NCBI RefSeq assembly: GCF_003864415.1
Contig: NZ_BFFP01000002.1
Location: 1-36,136, forward strand
Source of the DNA: Ligilactobacillus salitolerans
Lineage (GTDB): Bacteria > Bacillota > Bacilli > Lactobacillales > Lactobacillaceae
Length of the DNA stretch: 36,136 nucleotides
Direction: 5' to 3'
The translations under genes were made by a program, and so were the position numbers. Below the pieces are notes generated by a model. That model was not told the DNA's origin. It searched no databases and was given only the letters and a program-made list of their open reading frames with translations. How positions within the stretch are numbered: the stretch's first letter is position 1; each line of letters starts with the position of its first letter. Positions 6,732 to 15,743 of this stretch are shown piece by piece.

Positions 6732-9560
6732 TTATTTTGTCATTTCTGTATCGAGTAATTTGACGATATAGTATACTTCTTCTGGCGGAAATTTTAAATT
6801 CAACGTTCCTTCAATGATCTGTCCTGCGTCTTGAACCGTCTGGTATAGGTTTTCCTTTTCCAGTCCAGCCATTTCTTCAGTCGTTGCAGTTAAAGGCGAA
6901 CGAAGCAAACAGCGTTCAATTGCGCCTGCTAAGTGCATGACAACGCTGATCCGCAAGGAGTTCGTAAAGTCAAAATCGACCTTAGCAGCAAGATAGTCGC
7001 AATACTGCCACAGCACACCGATCAGTTTTTGCGGGTTAATAAAAGTAAAGTACTGGCCAAGATATTGCTGCGCCTTTTTCTCAGTCAAATTTTCTGAATT
7101 ATTCAACGAAGCTTCACCCACAGTCTCTTCATCCGTTTCGCTCATTTCTTCCAGCATCTCAACGAAATTCTCACCACCGCCTTGCAGCAGATCTTTGAGT
7201 GAAATAAATGGAACAGGCAGGTTAGGCCGCGTGACGCCGGTCGTTGCAATAATTTGATATTTTCGTTTCAAATCTTCGATCGTTTGGTCCATGCCGATCA
7301 CAGAAATCGGGAGGACCACAATATCATCAATCAAATGGTCCACTAGAATCTTATCTAAGATCTCCTTGATTTTTTCAGCCGTTCCTTGACCCGTCGCACA
7401 CAAGGCTACGATCGCACGCGGACGGGAATCACCCACACTCAGTTCATCTTCTTCATTCGGCTCTGTGGAAAACGGTCGCGAATACCCATTAAAATCTGAG
7501 ACTTCGCGGTAGACCATGTCCAAGCTGCTGTCGATCAGTGAAGATTTACGGGCGGCTTCAAGCACCATCGCAGTTGTCACCATATCGATCGTCTTAACAG
7601 GAATCCCAGTCATTTCCTCTAACTTGCTATTAAAAGTCCCTAAAGAACCCATATCAACCAGTAATAAGACCCCGCTGCCCTGATCGATCTGTCTGACTTT
7701 ATCTGCAATTCCCTTGAGGGCAGTCTGCGGATCAACTTCTAGCGCCATATCAAATGAAGCTAAGTTGTCAGCAGAAAGAAGCTGCCGGACAACATGCACC
7801 ATCGACGAAGCCGTACTATTGCCATGGGCGGCAACCACGATCCCTACTTTGCCGCTGCTTGGTTCTGCTTTTAATGAAGCCAGCAAAATCGCCAAGTAGT
7901 ATAATTCCGAGTCCGGCACGGGCATTTGATAGTGAGTCTCCAACATTTTCTTGATTTCCTGGCTCATGCTAAACTCTCGCGGATAATCATCTACCATGGA
8001 AATAATATTGTTGGCGACCCGCCGCAATGGCTTGCCAGATTGGACACGTTTAATAAACGAACTGATATGCAGACTCATCCCATAGAGGAAGTTTTCTCCG
8101 ACTTCATAGCGTTCATCCTGCAAAAAATTGCCGATCTCAGTCGTAACATCAATAATATCTTGGTCAATGATTTCCGTGAAGCTTTTTTCCGTCCGGTCAA
8201 ATTTAGCATTTTTGTAAAAAGATTTTAAATGGACGTTGATGTCGGTCATGATGAAATTGTTGATTGCTGCTTGATCTAGGCCCTCATCTTGCAGAACTTG
8301 TGCTTTTTCACCGATCACTTCATATAGGTTATAAGGAAGTTCATAGTTATCGGTTGAGGCAACCGCCGGCGCAGTCGAGTCATCCGGATGGATCAGCAAG
8401 GTCGGATCTAGCAATTTAGTCAAGCGGCTCTGCTCTTCTCGGTTCGCGGCTAAGCGCGGCACGCCTTCTTTAATATTAGCCGGCATCACGTCGAAATAGA
8501 GCTTGATTTCCTGCTCGTTATCGATGCTGCTCAAAAAGCCTTGCGCACAGACAAGCTGCACGTTAGATTTAAGTTGGCCGACATTACCGTATGTCACGCT
8601 GCCGATTAAAGCCTGAACAACATCTTCGTTTAAGCGAATGTCCCGGTGGATCCGGTTGGCTTCGATCGTTAATAGTCGTTTTAACATGGAAACACGTTCA
8701 CGCATCGTCCGATCTTGGAAAGCCGGCATCTGGATCATGATTGGGATCCGCCGCACAAAGGTCTGCAATAAGGAACTTTCAGGATCTTCAGTCGTAGCAC
8801 AGATCAAACGAACATCGGCATGATGGATTTTGCCAGATTCGCCTAATTTGTTATAGGTCCCATGGTCCATGAAATAAAAAATCATTTCCTGACCTTCCGG
8901 CGGCAGGCGATGAACTTCATCTAAGAAGAGCATCCCGCCATCGGCTTGCTGGATCAACCCGTCTTTTTCCTCATTTGCGCCGGTAAAAGCCCCTTTAGTG
9001 TAGCCAAAGAGCTGTGACATTAATAATTGAGGGTTATGAGCATAGTCGGCACAGTTAAAAACTGTCATTTCGGGATGAGCCAAGACATTTTTTTCGGTTG
9101 CAAATTGGTACATCGCATTCGCAAAGTACGTTTTCCCAGATCCAGTCGGACCGGTGATCAAAACATTGAGTCCATGCGGCGGGTACAAAATCGCTGCTTT
9201 AGCCTGCTCGACCTGGTTTTTTAGACTTTCCCGCCGGCCGATCATAGTCTCAAAAAAATCAGTCTTTTCTGCGAAGTCGGCATCGCCAGTTTGAGCAACT
9301 GCAGCAACAGTTGCTGCTTGGTTTGCCGCCGACTTGACAGCAGAGCTATTAAGTTTCCCCCCAGCCTCCAATAAACGATAGCGGACCGGACGACCTTGAG
9401 ATTTCTCCAACACATTTTCTCTGACCAGTGCGTTTAATTCCTTGCTGACATTCGAACGAATCAGTCCGACCGCTTCAGAAACTTCCAAGGTCGTCAGTCC
9501 TTGTTCCACAGCTTCCGGCTGCTGTTGCAGGTACTCAAGGATTTTTTCTTGCCTTGTCAT
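6732..9560 (-). CDS. levR: Sigma-54-dependent transcriptional activator, LevR/ManR family, with PRD and PTS domains
   Basis: This activator of the man operon drives sigma-54 RNA polymerase with ATP and is tuned by PTS phosphorylation. Domains in order (942 aa): an N-terminal winged helix (1-66); an AAA+ core with Walker A GPTGSGKT (about 137), the sigma-54 contact loop GAFTGA (about 190) and FLDEVHRLP; PRD1 (about 460-565); an EIIA-Man-like domain with AAHGNS (His about 579); an EIIB-Gat-like domain with ALCATGQG (Cys about 721); and PRD2 with VMHLAGAIER (His about 876). The order matches LevR of Bacillus and ManR of Listeria. The start is the ATG at 9560 behind GGGGA; an upstream in-frame start at 9572 overlaps that site. 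No rpoN gene is in the window. Confidence 0.95.
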   Translation of the reverse strand: MTRQEKILEYLQQQPEAVEQGLTTLEVSEAVGLIRSNVSKELNALVRENVLEKSQGRPVRYRLLEAGGKLNSSAVKSAANQAATVAAVAQTGDADFAEKTDFFETMIGRRESLKNQVEQAKAAILYPPHGLNVLITGPTGSGKTYFANAMYQFATEKNVLAHPEMTVFNCADYAHNPQLLMSQLFGYTKGAFTGANEEKDGLIQQADGGMLFLDEVHRLPPEGQEMIFYFMDHGTYNKLGESGKIHHADVRLICATTEDPESSLLQTFVRRIPIMIQMPAFQDRTMRERVSMLKRLLTIEANRIHRDIRLNEDVVQALIGSVTYGNVGQLKSNVQLVCAQGFLSSIDNEQEIKLYFDVMPANIKEGVPRLAANREEQSRLTKLLDPTLLIHPDDSTAPAVASTDNYELPYNLYEVIGEKAQVLQDEGLDQAAINNFIMTDINVHLKSFYKNAKFDRTEKSFTEIIDQDIIDVTTEIGNFLQDERYEVGENFLYGMSLHISSFIKRVQSGKPLRRVANNIISMVDDYPREFSMSQEIKKMLETHYQMPVPDSELYYLAILLASLKAEPSSGKVGIVVAAHGNSTASSMVHVVRQLLSADNLASFDMALEVDPQTALKGIADKVRQIDQGSGVLLLVDMGSLGTFNSKLEEMTGIPVKTIDMVTTAMVLEAARKSSLIDSSLDMVYREVSDFNGYSRPFSTEPNEEDELSVGDSRPRAIVALCATGQGTAEKIKEILDKILVDHLIDDIVVLPISVIGMDQTIEDLKRKYQIIATTGVTRPNLPVPFISLKDLLQGGGENFVEMLEEMSETDEETVGEASLNNSENLTEKKAQQYLGQYFTFINPQKLIGVLWQYCDYLAAKVDFDFTNSLRISVVMHLAGAIERCLLRSPLTATTEEMAGLEKENLYQTVQDAGQIIEGTLNLKFPPEEVYYIVKLLDTEMTK

Positions 9561-9604
9561 AATTGTCCCCATTTCAAATAAACCGTTGTGAAATTACTGT
9601 ATCA

Positions 9605-9610
9605 ATTATA
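9605..9610 (-). promoter_or_regulatory. Extended -10 promoter of the levR-type gene
   Basis: The minus strand reads TGTTATAAT, a perfect TATAAT with an upstream TG. No good -35 is visible. It is about 45 bp before the ATG. Confidence 0.6.
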
Positions 9611-9666
9611 ACACACTAGCTTTTATTTGACGCCTCTATTACACTTCCAATCAAAAAACCGCAAAG

Positions 9667-9694
9667 TTCAGATCATAATTATTTCTGCTATAAT
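9667..9694 (+). promoter_or_regulatory. Promoter of the carbonic anhydrase gene
   Basis: A perfect TATAAT lies at 9689-9694, with a weak -35 (TTCAGA, 9667-9672) at 16 bp. It is about 48 bp before the ATG and divergent from the levR-type gene. Confidence 0.6.
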
Positions 9695-9741
9695 GAAAAA
9701 AAGAAAAATATTCACCGATTCAGCGCAACAGGAGAGAGAAA

Positions 9742-10371
9742 ATGCAATATCTTGATTATGGACTGCAAGACAGCTGGGAATCATTGACCCAAGACGAATC
9801 ACCGATCGACTTGAAACTCAACGAGATCCAGCAGATTTCTTGGTCCAAACAACCGCTTAAAACCGTTTTTAAACCCAATGACCCAATTACAAAAAAAGTC
9901 CAGGAAAACGGCGATCAGTTTTTAGCACATGGAAGTTTAGAGCTTGGAAGCGAGCACTATACACTGCAACGTCTGCATTTTCATGACGGCAGTGAGCACA
10001 CTTTTAACGGACAGCGGCTAGACGGAGAGATCCACCTAGTGTACCAGGGAGAAAATGGGCAAAACCTGGTCCTGGCGATTCTGTGTCAGATCCAAGCGGA
10101 ACAGCCGGAAAAATTGCCTTTGGCACGGATCTATAGCGGTCAAGCCGAAAGTGAAGAGCTTGCTCAACTTTTCAGCAGCGACCTCTCCTATGTGCGTTAT
10201 ACCGGCTCCTTGACGACCCCGCCTTTAACCCCAAATGTCACTTGGATCGTCATGACCTCTCCTCACCTAATCTCACCAGCTTCAAAAGAAGCACTTCATT
10301 TGGACTATCCGGAAAACCATCGCAAGCTGCAAGCTCAAAATGGCAGAAAGATCGTCCTTTACCTGCAATAG
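9742..10371 (+). CDS. Alpha-class carbonic anhydrase, cytoplasmic form
   Basis: This zinc enzyme interconverts CO2 and bicarbonate. The 209-aa protein shows the alpha-class landmarks: SPIDL near the N-terminus (residue 21), two zinc histidines in LHFHDGSEHTFNG (about 82-94), the third in GEIHLVYQG (about 99), and the late GSLTTPPLTPNVTWIV block (about 155). There is no signal peptide, whereas many bacterial alpha enzymes are exported, so it probably acts in the cytoplasm. There it would supply bicarbonate for carboxylations such as those in pyrimidine, arginine and fatty-acid synthesis. AGGAGAG precedes the ATG. It stands alone between a divergent regulator and a convergent transporter gene. 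Confidence 0.95.
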   Translation: MQYLDYGLQDSWESLTQDESPIDLKLNEIQQISWSKQPLKTVFKPNDPITKKVQENGDQFLAHGSLELGSEHYTLQRLHFHDGSEHTFNGQRLDGEIHLVYQGENGQNLVLAILCQIQAEQPEKLPLARIYSGQAESEELAQLFSSDLSYVRYTGSLTTPPLTPNVTWIVMTSPHLISPASKEALHLDYPENHRKLQAQNGRKIVLYLQ

Positions 10372-10379
10372 AAATTATT

Positions 10380-10428
10380 AAAGCGGGCTGCAGAAACCAT
10401 AATTGATTTCAGCAGCCCGCTTTATTTG
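10380..10428. terminator. Bidirectional terminator between carbonic anhydrase and oppA
   Basis: The 12-bp stem AAAGCGGGCTGC/GCAGCCCGCTTT has a loop of about 20 nt. It is T-rich downstream on the plus strand (TTTATTT) and on the minus strand (TTTAATAATTT). It serves convergent genes. Confidence 0.85.
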
Positions 10429-10464
10429 TCAAGGTCCTTTTGACAGACCCCCGCTTGTATCTAA

Positions 10465-12099
10465 TTACTTAGCAATGTAAGTTTCCTTCCAGTTGTTGGT
10501 AACACCAGCTGTGTTTTGAATCAAGCCTTTAACTGTGCTTCTAACCATTGTCGGCTGGTTCAACTGATACAGTGGAGCAACCCCTTGGTCGCGGTTTAAG
10601 ATCTTAGAAGCTTGAACTAAGTCGTCCCAACGTTTTTGCTTGTTGCCAGCGTCTGTCGTCTTAGAAGCTTGAACAAGTTTGTCGTATTCAGCGTTCTTCC
10701 ATTTACCATCATTGTATGAGTTATCAGAGGTAAAGAGGTCGACGAAACTGATCGCATCAGAGAAATCAGCGCCCCAAGAACCAACGACAACATCAAATTG
10801 TTGAGTTTTCGCACGATCAAGACGTGTCTTGAATGGTACATTTTGAACCTTAACATCAATGCCCAGGTTCTCACCCAACTGACTTTGAATGAAGGCTGTA
10901 ACTTTCTTCAAGACATCCGTATCATCACCCAAAAGTGTGAAGCTCAATTTCTTTTGGCCAGTTTCCTTCAAGCCTTCCTTGAGCAATTGTTTAGCTTTCT
11001 TCTTATTGTACGTTACGCCTTCTTTAGTTGCAGCTGCATCAGCAAAGTCTTTGCCTTGATATGACTGCAGACCGGATGAAACGATCCCTTTCGAAACTTT
11101 AGTTCCTGAACCAAGCACTTTATTAGCTAACTGCTTCCGGTCAATTGCGTAAGAAATTGCCTGACGGATCTTCTTGTTTTGGAAAACTTTTTGAGTCTGA
11201 TTGAATTCCAAGTAGCTTGTTCGTGCCTGTTTCAAGACCTGATAATCAGGCTTGCTGGACAGTTGCTTGGCTTGTTCAGTACTCAGGAATGTTTCATCCA
11301 GTTTCTTAGACTGATACAAGTTGTAGGCAGTTGATGTGTCCTTGTTGACCTTGAAGTTGATTTGATCTAACTTAACATTTTTCTTATCCCAGTAATTGCT
11401 GTTCTTAGCTAATGACCAGCTCAAGTTCGAACCCGTCCAGCCGGTCATCTTAAATGGTCCGTTGTATGCCATATACTTCGAAGCAGTACCATACTTAGAA
11501 CCGTATTTATCAACCGCAGTCTTGCTTTGCGGGAAGAAAGATGGGAAGCCCATCAGCAATTTGAAATATGGTAATTTCTTATCTAAAGTCACAACCAGTT
11601 TGTATTTGCCGTCTGCCTTGATTCCCAATGCAGTCCCCGGTTTCTTACCATTCATGACATCATTGGCATTTTTGACACCGTCAAATAAGTATGCATACTC
11701 TGAACCAGTTTTTGGATCCAGTGTTCTGCGCCAGGAATAGACGAAATCTTGGGCTACTACCGGGTCGCCATCAGACCATTTGTCGTTCTTACGCAAATTA
11801 AAGGTATATGTTAGACCATCTTTAGAAACTTTAGTCGATTTAGCGAGTCCAGGTTCGACCTTCGAGTTTTTCCCTAAGCGGTACAAACCTTCCATACTAT
11901 TATTCATCATATCAAAACTGATCGTATCGGTAGCTTTAGACGGGTCCATCGATGGCAATTCTGATGCCTCATCCCAATTTAGGACCTGTTTTTCAGCTAA
12001 ATTGCCGCTGCTAGACGACGATTTAGATCCACAGGCTGTCAACGCTAGCCCAGCAACAACTACGACGGCTCCAGCTGAAAATACTTTTTTTAAGCTCAT
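10465..12099 (-). CDS. oppA: Peptide ABC transporter substrate-binding lipoprotein, OppA family
   Basis: This lipid-anchored extracellular receptor captures oligopeptides for an Opp-type ABC importer. The 544-aa precursor starts MSLKKVFSAGAVVVV and has the lipobox LALTAC, with the modified cysteine at 23 followed by a Ser-rich linker. The SBP_bac_5 family core includes WSDGDPVVAQDFVYSWRR and FNQTQKVFQNKKIRQAISYA. The start is the ATG at 12099, with GGAG 7 nt before it; upstream in-frame codons to 12120 overlap the ribosome site. No permease or ATPase genes are adjacent, so this is an orphan receptor sharing a transporter encoded elsewhere. Pheromone- or peptide-specific variants of OppA are often orphans; its ligand cannot be predicted. 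Confidence 0.95.
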   Translation of the reverse strand: MSLKKVFSAGAVVVVAGLALTACGSKSSSSSGNLAEKQVLNWDEASELPSMDPSKATDTISFDMMNNSMEGLYRLGKNSKVEPGLAKSTKVSKDGLTYTFNLRKNDKWSDGDPVVAQDFVYSWRRTLDPKTGSEYAYLFDGVKNANDVMNGKKPGTALGIKADGKYKLVVTLDKKLPYFKLLMGFPSFFPQSKTAVDKYGSKYGTASKYMAYNGPFKMTGWTGSNLSWSLAKNSNYWDKKNVKLDQINFKVNKDTSTAYNLYQSKKLDETFLSTEQAKQLSSKPDYQVLKQARTSYLEFNQTQKVFQNKKIRQAISYAIDRKQLANKVLGSGTKVSKGIVSSGLQSYQGKDFADAAATKEGVTYNKKKAKQLLKEGLKETGQKKLSFTLLGDDTDVLKKVTAFIQSQLGENLGIDVKVQNVPFKTRLDRAKTQQFDVVVGSWGADFSDAISFVDLFTSDNSYNDGKWKNAEYDKLVQASKTTDAGNKQKRWDDLVQASKILNRDQGVAPLYQLNQPTMVRSTVKGLIQNTAGVTNNWKETYIAK

Positions 12100-12144
12100 A
12101 GGCTTTGCTCCTTTTTTCATTAACCATTTTATAATGTTTTTAAA

Positions 12145-12173
12145 AGTATATTATCATTGTGCATAAAATTCAA
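12145..12173 (-). promoter_or_regulatory. Promoter of oppA
   Basis: Minus strand: -35 TTGAAT (12173-12168), 17-bp spacer, -10 TATACT (12150-12145), about 45 bp upstream of the ATG. Confidence 0.75.
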
Positions 12174-12450
12174 GTCTTTTGCGAAAAAAATATTCTACCG
12201 TTAAATCAAGAATAACTATTGATATCCAAGTATTTTCAAGCCTTCAAAGGTTTTGGACCGAATGTAACTATATTTTAATTTTAAAATTAGGATTTTTCTA
12301 GCATTTTTAAGTTTTGCACTATTTTTCTCATTTTTAAGCACAGAATGGAAATATTTCTGCGCAGGATGAGGAAGTTATCCTTAAGACGCAAAAAATGCTA
12401 AAATAAAGCTAAAACTTGAATTAGTAATTAGCTTTAAAGGGGGCAAAGGC
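12174..12450. other. A/T-rich divergent intergenic region
   Basis: No gene is visible. A possible extended -10 for the ABC1-family gene (TGC TAAAAT) lies near 12395-12405. GGGGG at about 12438 is the likely ribosome site of that gene. I see no riboswitch or operator. Confidence 0.4.
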
Positions 12451-14205
12451 ATGGTTAAAGACATTTCTTCCTCTCCAGTGGAGATCACCCGTCAAAATAA
12501 GCGCCAAAGACTGCTTGAAATCGTCCATGTGATCCGTGAACATGACATGGTCCGGAATTTCATCCGGCAAAAAGAGCCGCACGAAGTTCGTCTTGGTTTC
12601 GAGGAACTTGGACCGACTTTCATTAAAATCGGCCAGATCCTTTCAACTCGGCCAGACCTGGTTTCGCCTGCCTACACCCATGAATTCAGCAATTTGCAAG
12701 ACAATGTTCCAATTGATGATTACACAACGGTCGCGCAGACTTTTCGGACACAGACCGGTCAAGAGATCAGTGATGTTTTTGCTTCGTTTGACGAGCAACC
12801 GTTTGCCTCGGCCTCCATTGGACAGACCCACCATGCCCTGCTGCAAGATGGAACATCCGTTGTAGTCAAGATCCAACATCCAAAGGTCCAAGAATTAGTA
12901 CAGACCGATATGGAATTATTTGAAAAAGCTGTCAGCATTTCTAAGATCGCACCGGATATTGGCGTGATCGACCCCGAAGAAATTTTTCAGGAAATCAGAA
13001 ACGCCTTGTATAACGAGATCAATACCGCGACCGAGATCCGCAACGGACAAGAATTTTATGAATTAAATCACTCAGACGGCATCATTCGTGTGCCGCACAC
13101 TTACGCGGAACTTTCGGCGCAGAAAGTCCTTGTGACCAGCTACATGCCTGGAGACAGCATCAAATATTATCTCGACGAGCCTTTAAGCAGCGACGTGCAG
13201 GTCGCCAAGCAGCAACGTGCCGAACGAAAGGCGGTAGCTGAAGCACTCGTCAAAAACTTCGTTAAACAAGTCTTTGACGATAATTTTTTTCATGCTGATC
13301 CGCACCCCGGCAATATTTTGTTCAAACGCTTTGACCACGAGGAGATCAAAGAAGATAACCGCAATCGCGAATTCGAACGCAAGGTCCGCGGTAAAAAAAC
13401 TAGCTTAAGAGCCAAAGATGATCTGCCCGACTACCGGATCACTTACCTCGATTTCGGCATGATGGGACGACTGACACCTAACCTAGTCGATGGGATCATC
13501 CAGATCATCCTGGCATTAAACACCAAAGATACCCGCACGATCGGCCAAGCGATCCTGACGATCTGCAACAGAACAGGTCCACTGGACCAAGGCAAGTTTT
13601 TTGAAGAACTGGGGATCTTCTTACAGCCATACATGCAGATGGGCTTAGGCCAAGTCGACCTTCCCAGCTTATTGTTTGAAGTCATCAAGCTTTGTCGCAG
13701 CAATAACCTCCAGGCTAAATCTGAGGTCACTTTGCTAGTCAAAGCTTTTGCCTCGCTGGAAGGCATCGTTGCACGACTAGATCCAACTTTGGCAATGATG
13801 GATGTCGCGCGTCCGTTCGCGAAAGAATATCTCTTAGATCATTTCAGCTGGAAAGGACTGGTTGAGGACTCAGCCTTGGATCTTTTCCAGTCATTAAAAG
13901 CCGCGCCTAAATTCCCGCTGAAAATCGAGCAGCTGATCAACTTGCTGACCACCGGGCAGACTAAACTGAATATTCAGCTAAAAGGACAAGAACCATTTTT
14001 TGCTAACCTAGCCAAACTCATTGACCGGCTTGTAGCTGCACTGATCATCTCTGCGTTGATCTTAGGCTCATCGCTGCTTGTACAAGGCAGTGCCGGTCAT
14101 CCTGCAATCTACAAGCTCGGAGTGACCGGCTATATCATTTCGTTTGTTGTGATCTTGCTTTTGATCGGTTACTCACTTCACACCCGCTTTAAGAACCGCA
14201 AATGA
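12451..14205 (+). CDS. ABC1/UbiB (AarF) family atypical kinase-like membrane protein
   Basis: This 584-aa member of the ABC1/UbiB/ADCK family has atypical protein-kinase-like folds linked to isoprenoid-lipid and quinone biology. Visible family motifs are the KxGQ region (FIKIGQILSTRPDL, about 58-71), the loop FASASIGQTH (about 117) where many members have an Ala-rich loop, the likely ATP lysine in VVVKIQHP (about 139), the catalytic-loop equivalent FHADPHPGNILF (about 281) and the metal-binding LDFGMMG (about 333). Two C-terminal hydrophobic helices (about 523-545 and 555-578) anchor it in the membrane. Most lactobacilli lack ubiquinone, so the substrate is unclear. It is monocistronic, 150 bp ahead of hsp20. 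Confidence 0.92.
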   Translation: MVKDISSSPVEITRQNKRQRLLEIVHVIREHDMVRNFIRQKEPHEVRLGFEELGPTFIKIGQILSTRPDLVSPAYTHEFSNLQDNVPIDDYTTVAQTFRTQTGQEISDVFASFDEQPFASASIGQTHHALLQDGTSVVVKIQHPKVQELVQTDMELFEKAVSISKIAPDIGVIDPEEIFQEIRNALYNEINTATEIRNGQEFYELNHSDGIIRVPHTYAELSAQKVLVTSYMPGDSIKYYLDEPLSSDVQVAKQQRAERKAVAEALVKNFVKQVFDDNFFHADPHPGNILFKRFDHEEIKEDNRNREFERKVRGKKTSLRAKDDLPDYRITYLDFGMMGRLTPNLVDGIIQIILALNTKDTRTIGQAILTICNRTGPLDQGKFFEELGIFLQPYMQMGLGQVDLPSLLFEVIKLCRSNNLQAKSEVTLLVKAFASLEGIVARLDPTLAMMDVARPFAKEYLLDHFSWKGLVEDSALDLFQSLKAAPKFPLKIEQLINLLTTGQTKLNIQLKGQEPFFANLAKLIDRLVAALIISALILGSSLLVQGSAGHPAIYKLGVTGYIISFVVILLLIGYSLHTRFKNRK

Positions 14206-14287
14206 AAAAAGGTGTTTTTGATTGCATCTTCTGTGAAAATGTTTACTATTAAAGTTAGAAGGATCCTTTAATTATCAAGCTGAAAAC

Positions 14288-14314
14288 CGCCTTGGCATTG
14301 ACCTGTTCAAGGCG
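14288..14314 (+). promoter_or_regulatory. Hairpin in the hsp20 upstream region
   Basis: The perfect 7-bp stem CGCCTTG/CAAGGCG with a 13-nt loop lies about 45 bp before the hsp20 start. It does not cover the ribosome site, so a classical RNA thermometer is not supported. It could be an operator or an mRNA-stability element. Confidence 0.4.
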
Positions 14315-14358
14315 CTGATCAACCAACAAACCTATCTTAGAAAGGAAGTAGCAGTGTT

Positions 14359-14790
14359 ATGGCAAACGACATTTCGAACCGTTTCAATGATTTAGCAAAT
14401 TCAGGCGAGGAATTTTTTAAAAACTTTGGCCGGCCATTCTTAAACTTCAGCGACTCATTTAAAGAATTGCGGAGCGATGTCAACGAAACAGATACCGATT
14501 ATACCGTTGCAATTGATGTCCCAGGTGTTGACAAAAAAGACATTTCGATCGATTTTAAGGATAATACCTTGACTGTTTCTGCCAAACGTGAATCTTTCGC
14601 CGACCGCAGTGACAAGGAAGGCAACTTGATCGCTAATGAACGCAGTTATGGCCGTTTCACCCGGCAGTATAATTTTCCAGATGTTGATCATGAAAAGATC
14701 GGCGCAAAATATGAAGATGGAGTTTTGACAGTAACTTTACCGAAAACTTCAGCCGGTCAAAGCAACACCCATCGGATCGAAATTGACTAA
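14359..14790 (+). CDS. hsp20: Small heat-shock protein, Hsp20/alpha-crystallin family
   Basis: This 143-aa ATP-independent holdase binds unfolding proteins under stress. The alpha-crystallin domain spans about 42-135: DYTVAIDVPGVDKKDISIDF, the NTLTVSAKRE strand, the SYGRFTRQYNFPDVD segment and the signature GVLTVTLPK, followed by a short tail with an RIEID end. The N-terminal arm is Phe-rich, as usual. AAAGGAAG precedes the ATG. Upstream I find no CIRCE element and only a single CtsR-like half-site (TTGACCT), so regulation by HrcA or CtsR is not supported. Confidence 0.96.
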   Translation: MANDISNRFNDLANSGEEFFKNFGRPFLNFSDSFKELRSDVNETDTDYTVAIDVPGVDKKDISIDFKDNTLTVSAKRESFADRSDKEGNLIANERSYGRFTRQYNFPDVDHEKIGAKYEDGVLTVTLPKTSAGQSNTHRIEID

Positions 14791-14806
14791 AAACATTGAA
14801 ACACTA

Positions 14807-14840
14807 CCCCTAAGCAGACTGACAGCTTAGGGGGTTTAAT
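14807..14840 (+). terminator. Terminator of hsp20
   Basis: The perfect 9-bp stem CCCCTAAGC/GCTTAGGGG has a 9-nt loop and is followed by GTTTAATTT. Confidence 0.85.
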
Positions 14841-15100
14841 TTATATCAAAAGTCTAACTTATGTTTGAAAAAGAAAAATTAGGTTGCTGGCAACCTTTTA
14901 TCCTGCTGTTGAGCCAAGTCGTAAAGAAAGAAAAAAGTTTTCGGTCATATCTTCCGTTAACTAGCTTAAATTTTCAAATCTTTCCTGCTAGAACACTTGT
15001 AATTCTGCACAAGTTGTCTTTTTGAATGAACCGATGATTTTTACCGTTATATCAGCATTTTTAACCAATTAATTTCTTACAGATTTCCGGGTGAGAACGG
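14841..15100. other. Non-coding interval between hsp20 terminator and ncRNA promoter
   Basis: This is A/T-rich with no start codon followed by a credible frame. A short inverted repeat (GGTTGCTGGCAACC, 14882-14895) is present. Otherwise I see nothing in it. Confidence 0.4.
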
Positions 15101-15129
15101 TTGCAATCTAATTTGTGGTGTGTTATAAA
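15101..15129 (+). promoter_or_regulatory. Promoter of the large structured RNA
   Basis: -35 TTGCAA (15101-15106), 17-bp spacer, -10 TATAAA (15124-15129) with an upstream TG (extended -10). The predicted start is at about 15136, exactly where the long closing helix of the RNA begins. Confidence 0.75.
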
Positions 15130-15263
15130 ATAGGTGTAAGGAAAGATCAAGACTCAGTGAGTGAGTCAGACAATTGAATAGAGTACTACTATTAAGATTT
15201 AGAAGATCGTTCAAATGATGATCAACTAGATTCAACCAAAATAGAGGATATGATGGAAGGTGT

Positions 15264-15386
15264 TTGAACCAACATGCTAACGATCCAAACACAAAGATTC
15301 TTCTCATAGAGGGTGATTGAACCAACATGAGTAGTGTTTCAACCACAGAAAAAATTTAGTCGATTGGAAGTGATGAAGTCAACATG
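15264..15386 (+). repeat. Three spaced copies of a hairpin-loop motif inside the RNA
   Basis: TTGAACCAACATG occurs identically at 15264-15276 and 15317-15329, with a diverged copy (TGAAGTCAACATG) at 15374-15386. Spacing is 53 and 57 nt. The first two lie on the 5' arm and loop of successive hairpins, which suggests an internally duplicated structural module. Confidence 0.75.
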
Positions 15387-15743
15387 ACGATTTTTAGCTC
15401 CGTCAACTCGCAGCTGATCGGTCACGAGCTCTTAATAACCGGTGTTGACCGCAATCAGATCAGAGGAGCAAGTGCTAAGTGATGACAAGGCAAAAGATAA
15501 ATGCTTGCTCAACAAGAGTTGCGGAAACTCGATCTTTCCTTACGGCAGCACAGAAAGTTCAGCACCCATAATGTGTGAATATCTTAGGAGAAACACGTGA
15601 ACCTCCAAGATGATATGTATGAGTAGATTTGCGGGCCTGAACTTTTTAATTGTTAACACCAGACACTAAGAATTTTAGGTTGACTTCAAAAGGTAAATGT
15701 TAAAAAATGAGTTTTAGTTTAGTTATAGCAACATCAGATAGTT

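Noticed and set aside
14288-14314. RNA thermometer ahead of hsp20
   Set aside because: The hairpin is about 45 bp upstream of the start and does not pair with the ribosome site.
14206-14358. Possible CtsR or CIRCE control of hsp20
   Set aside because: No CIRCE inverted repeat; only a single TTGACCT half-site without the tandem second heptad.
15077-15346. 89-codon minus-strand frame across the RNA promoter and first domain
   Set aside because: Leucine/serine-rich chance frame, no ribosome site, antisense to a region with strong RNA structure.
15384-15482. 32-codon plus-strand frame (MTIFSSVNSQ...) inside the structured RNA
   Set aside because: No ribosome site and it is broken up by helices 15414-15458; not enough to call a peptide.
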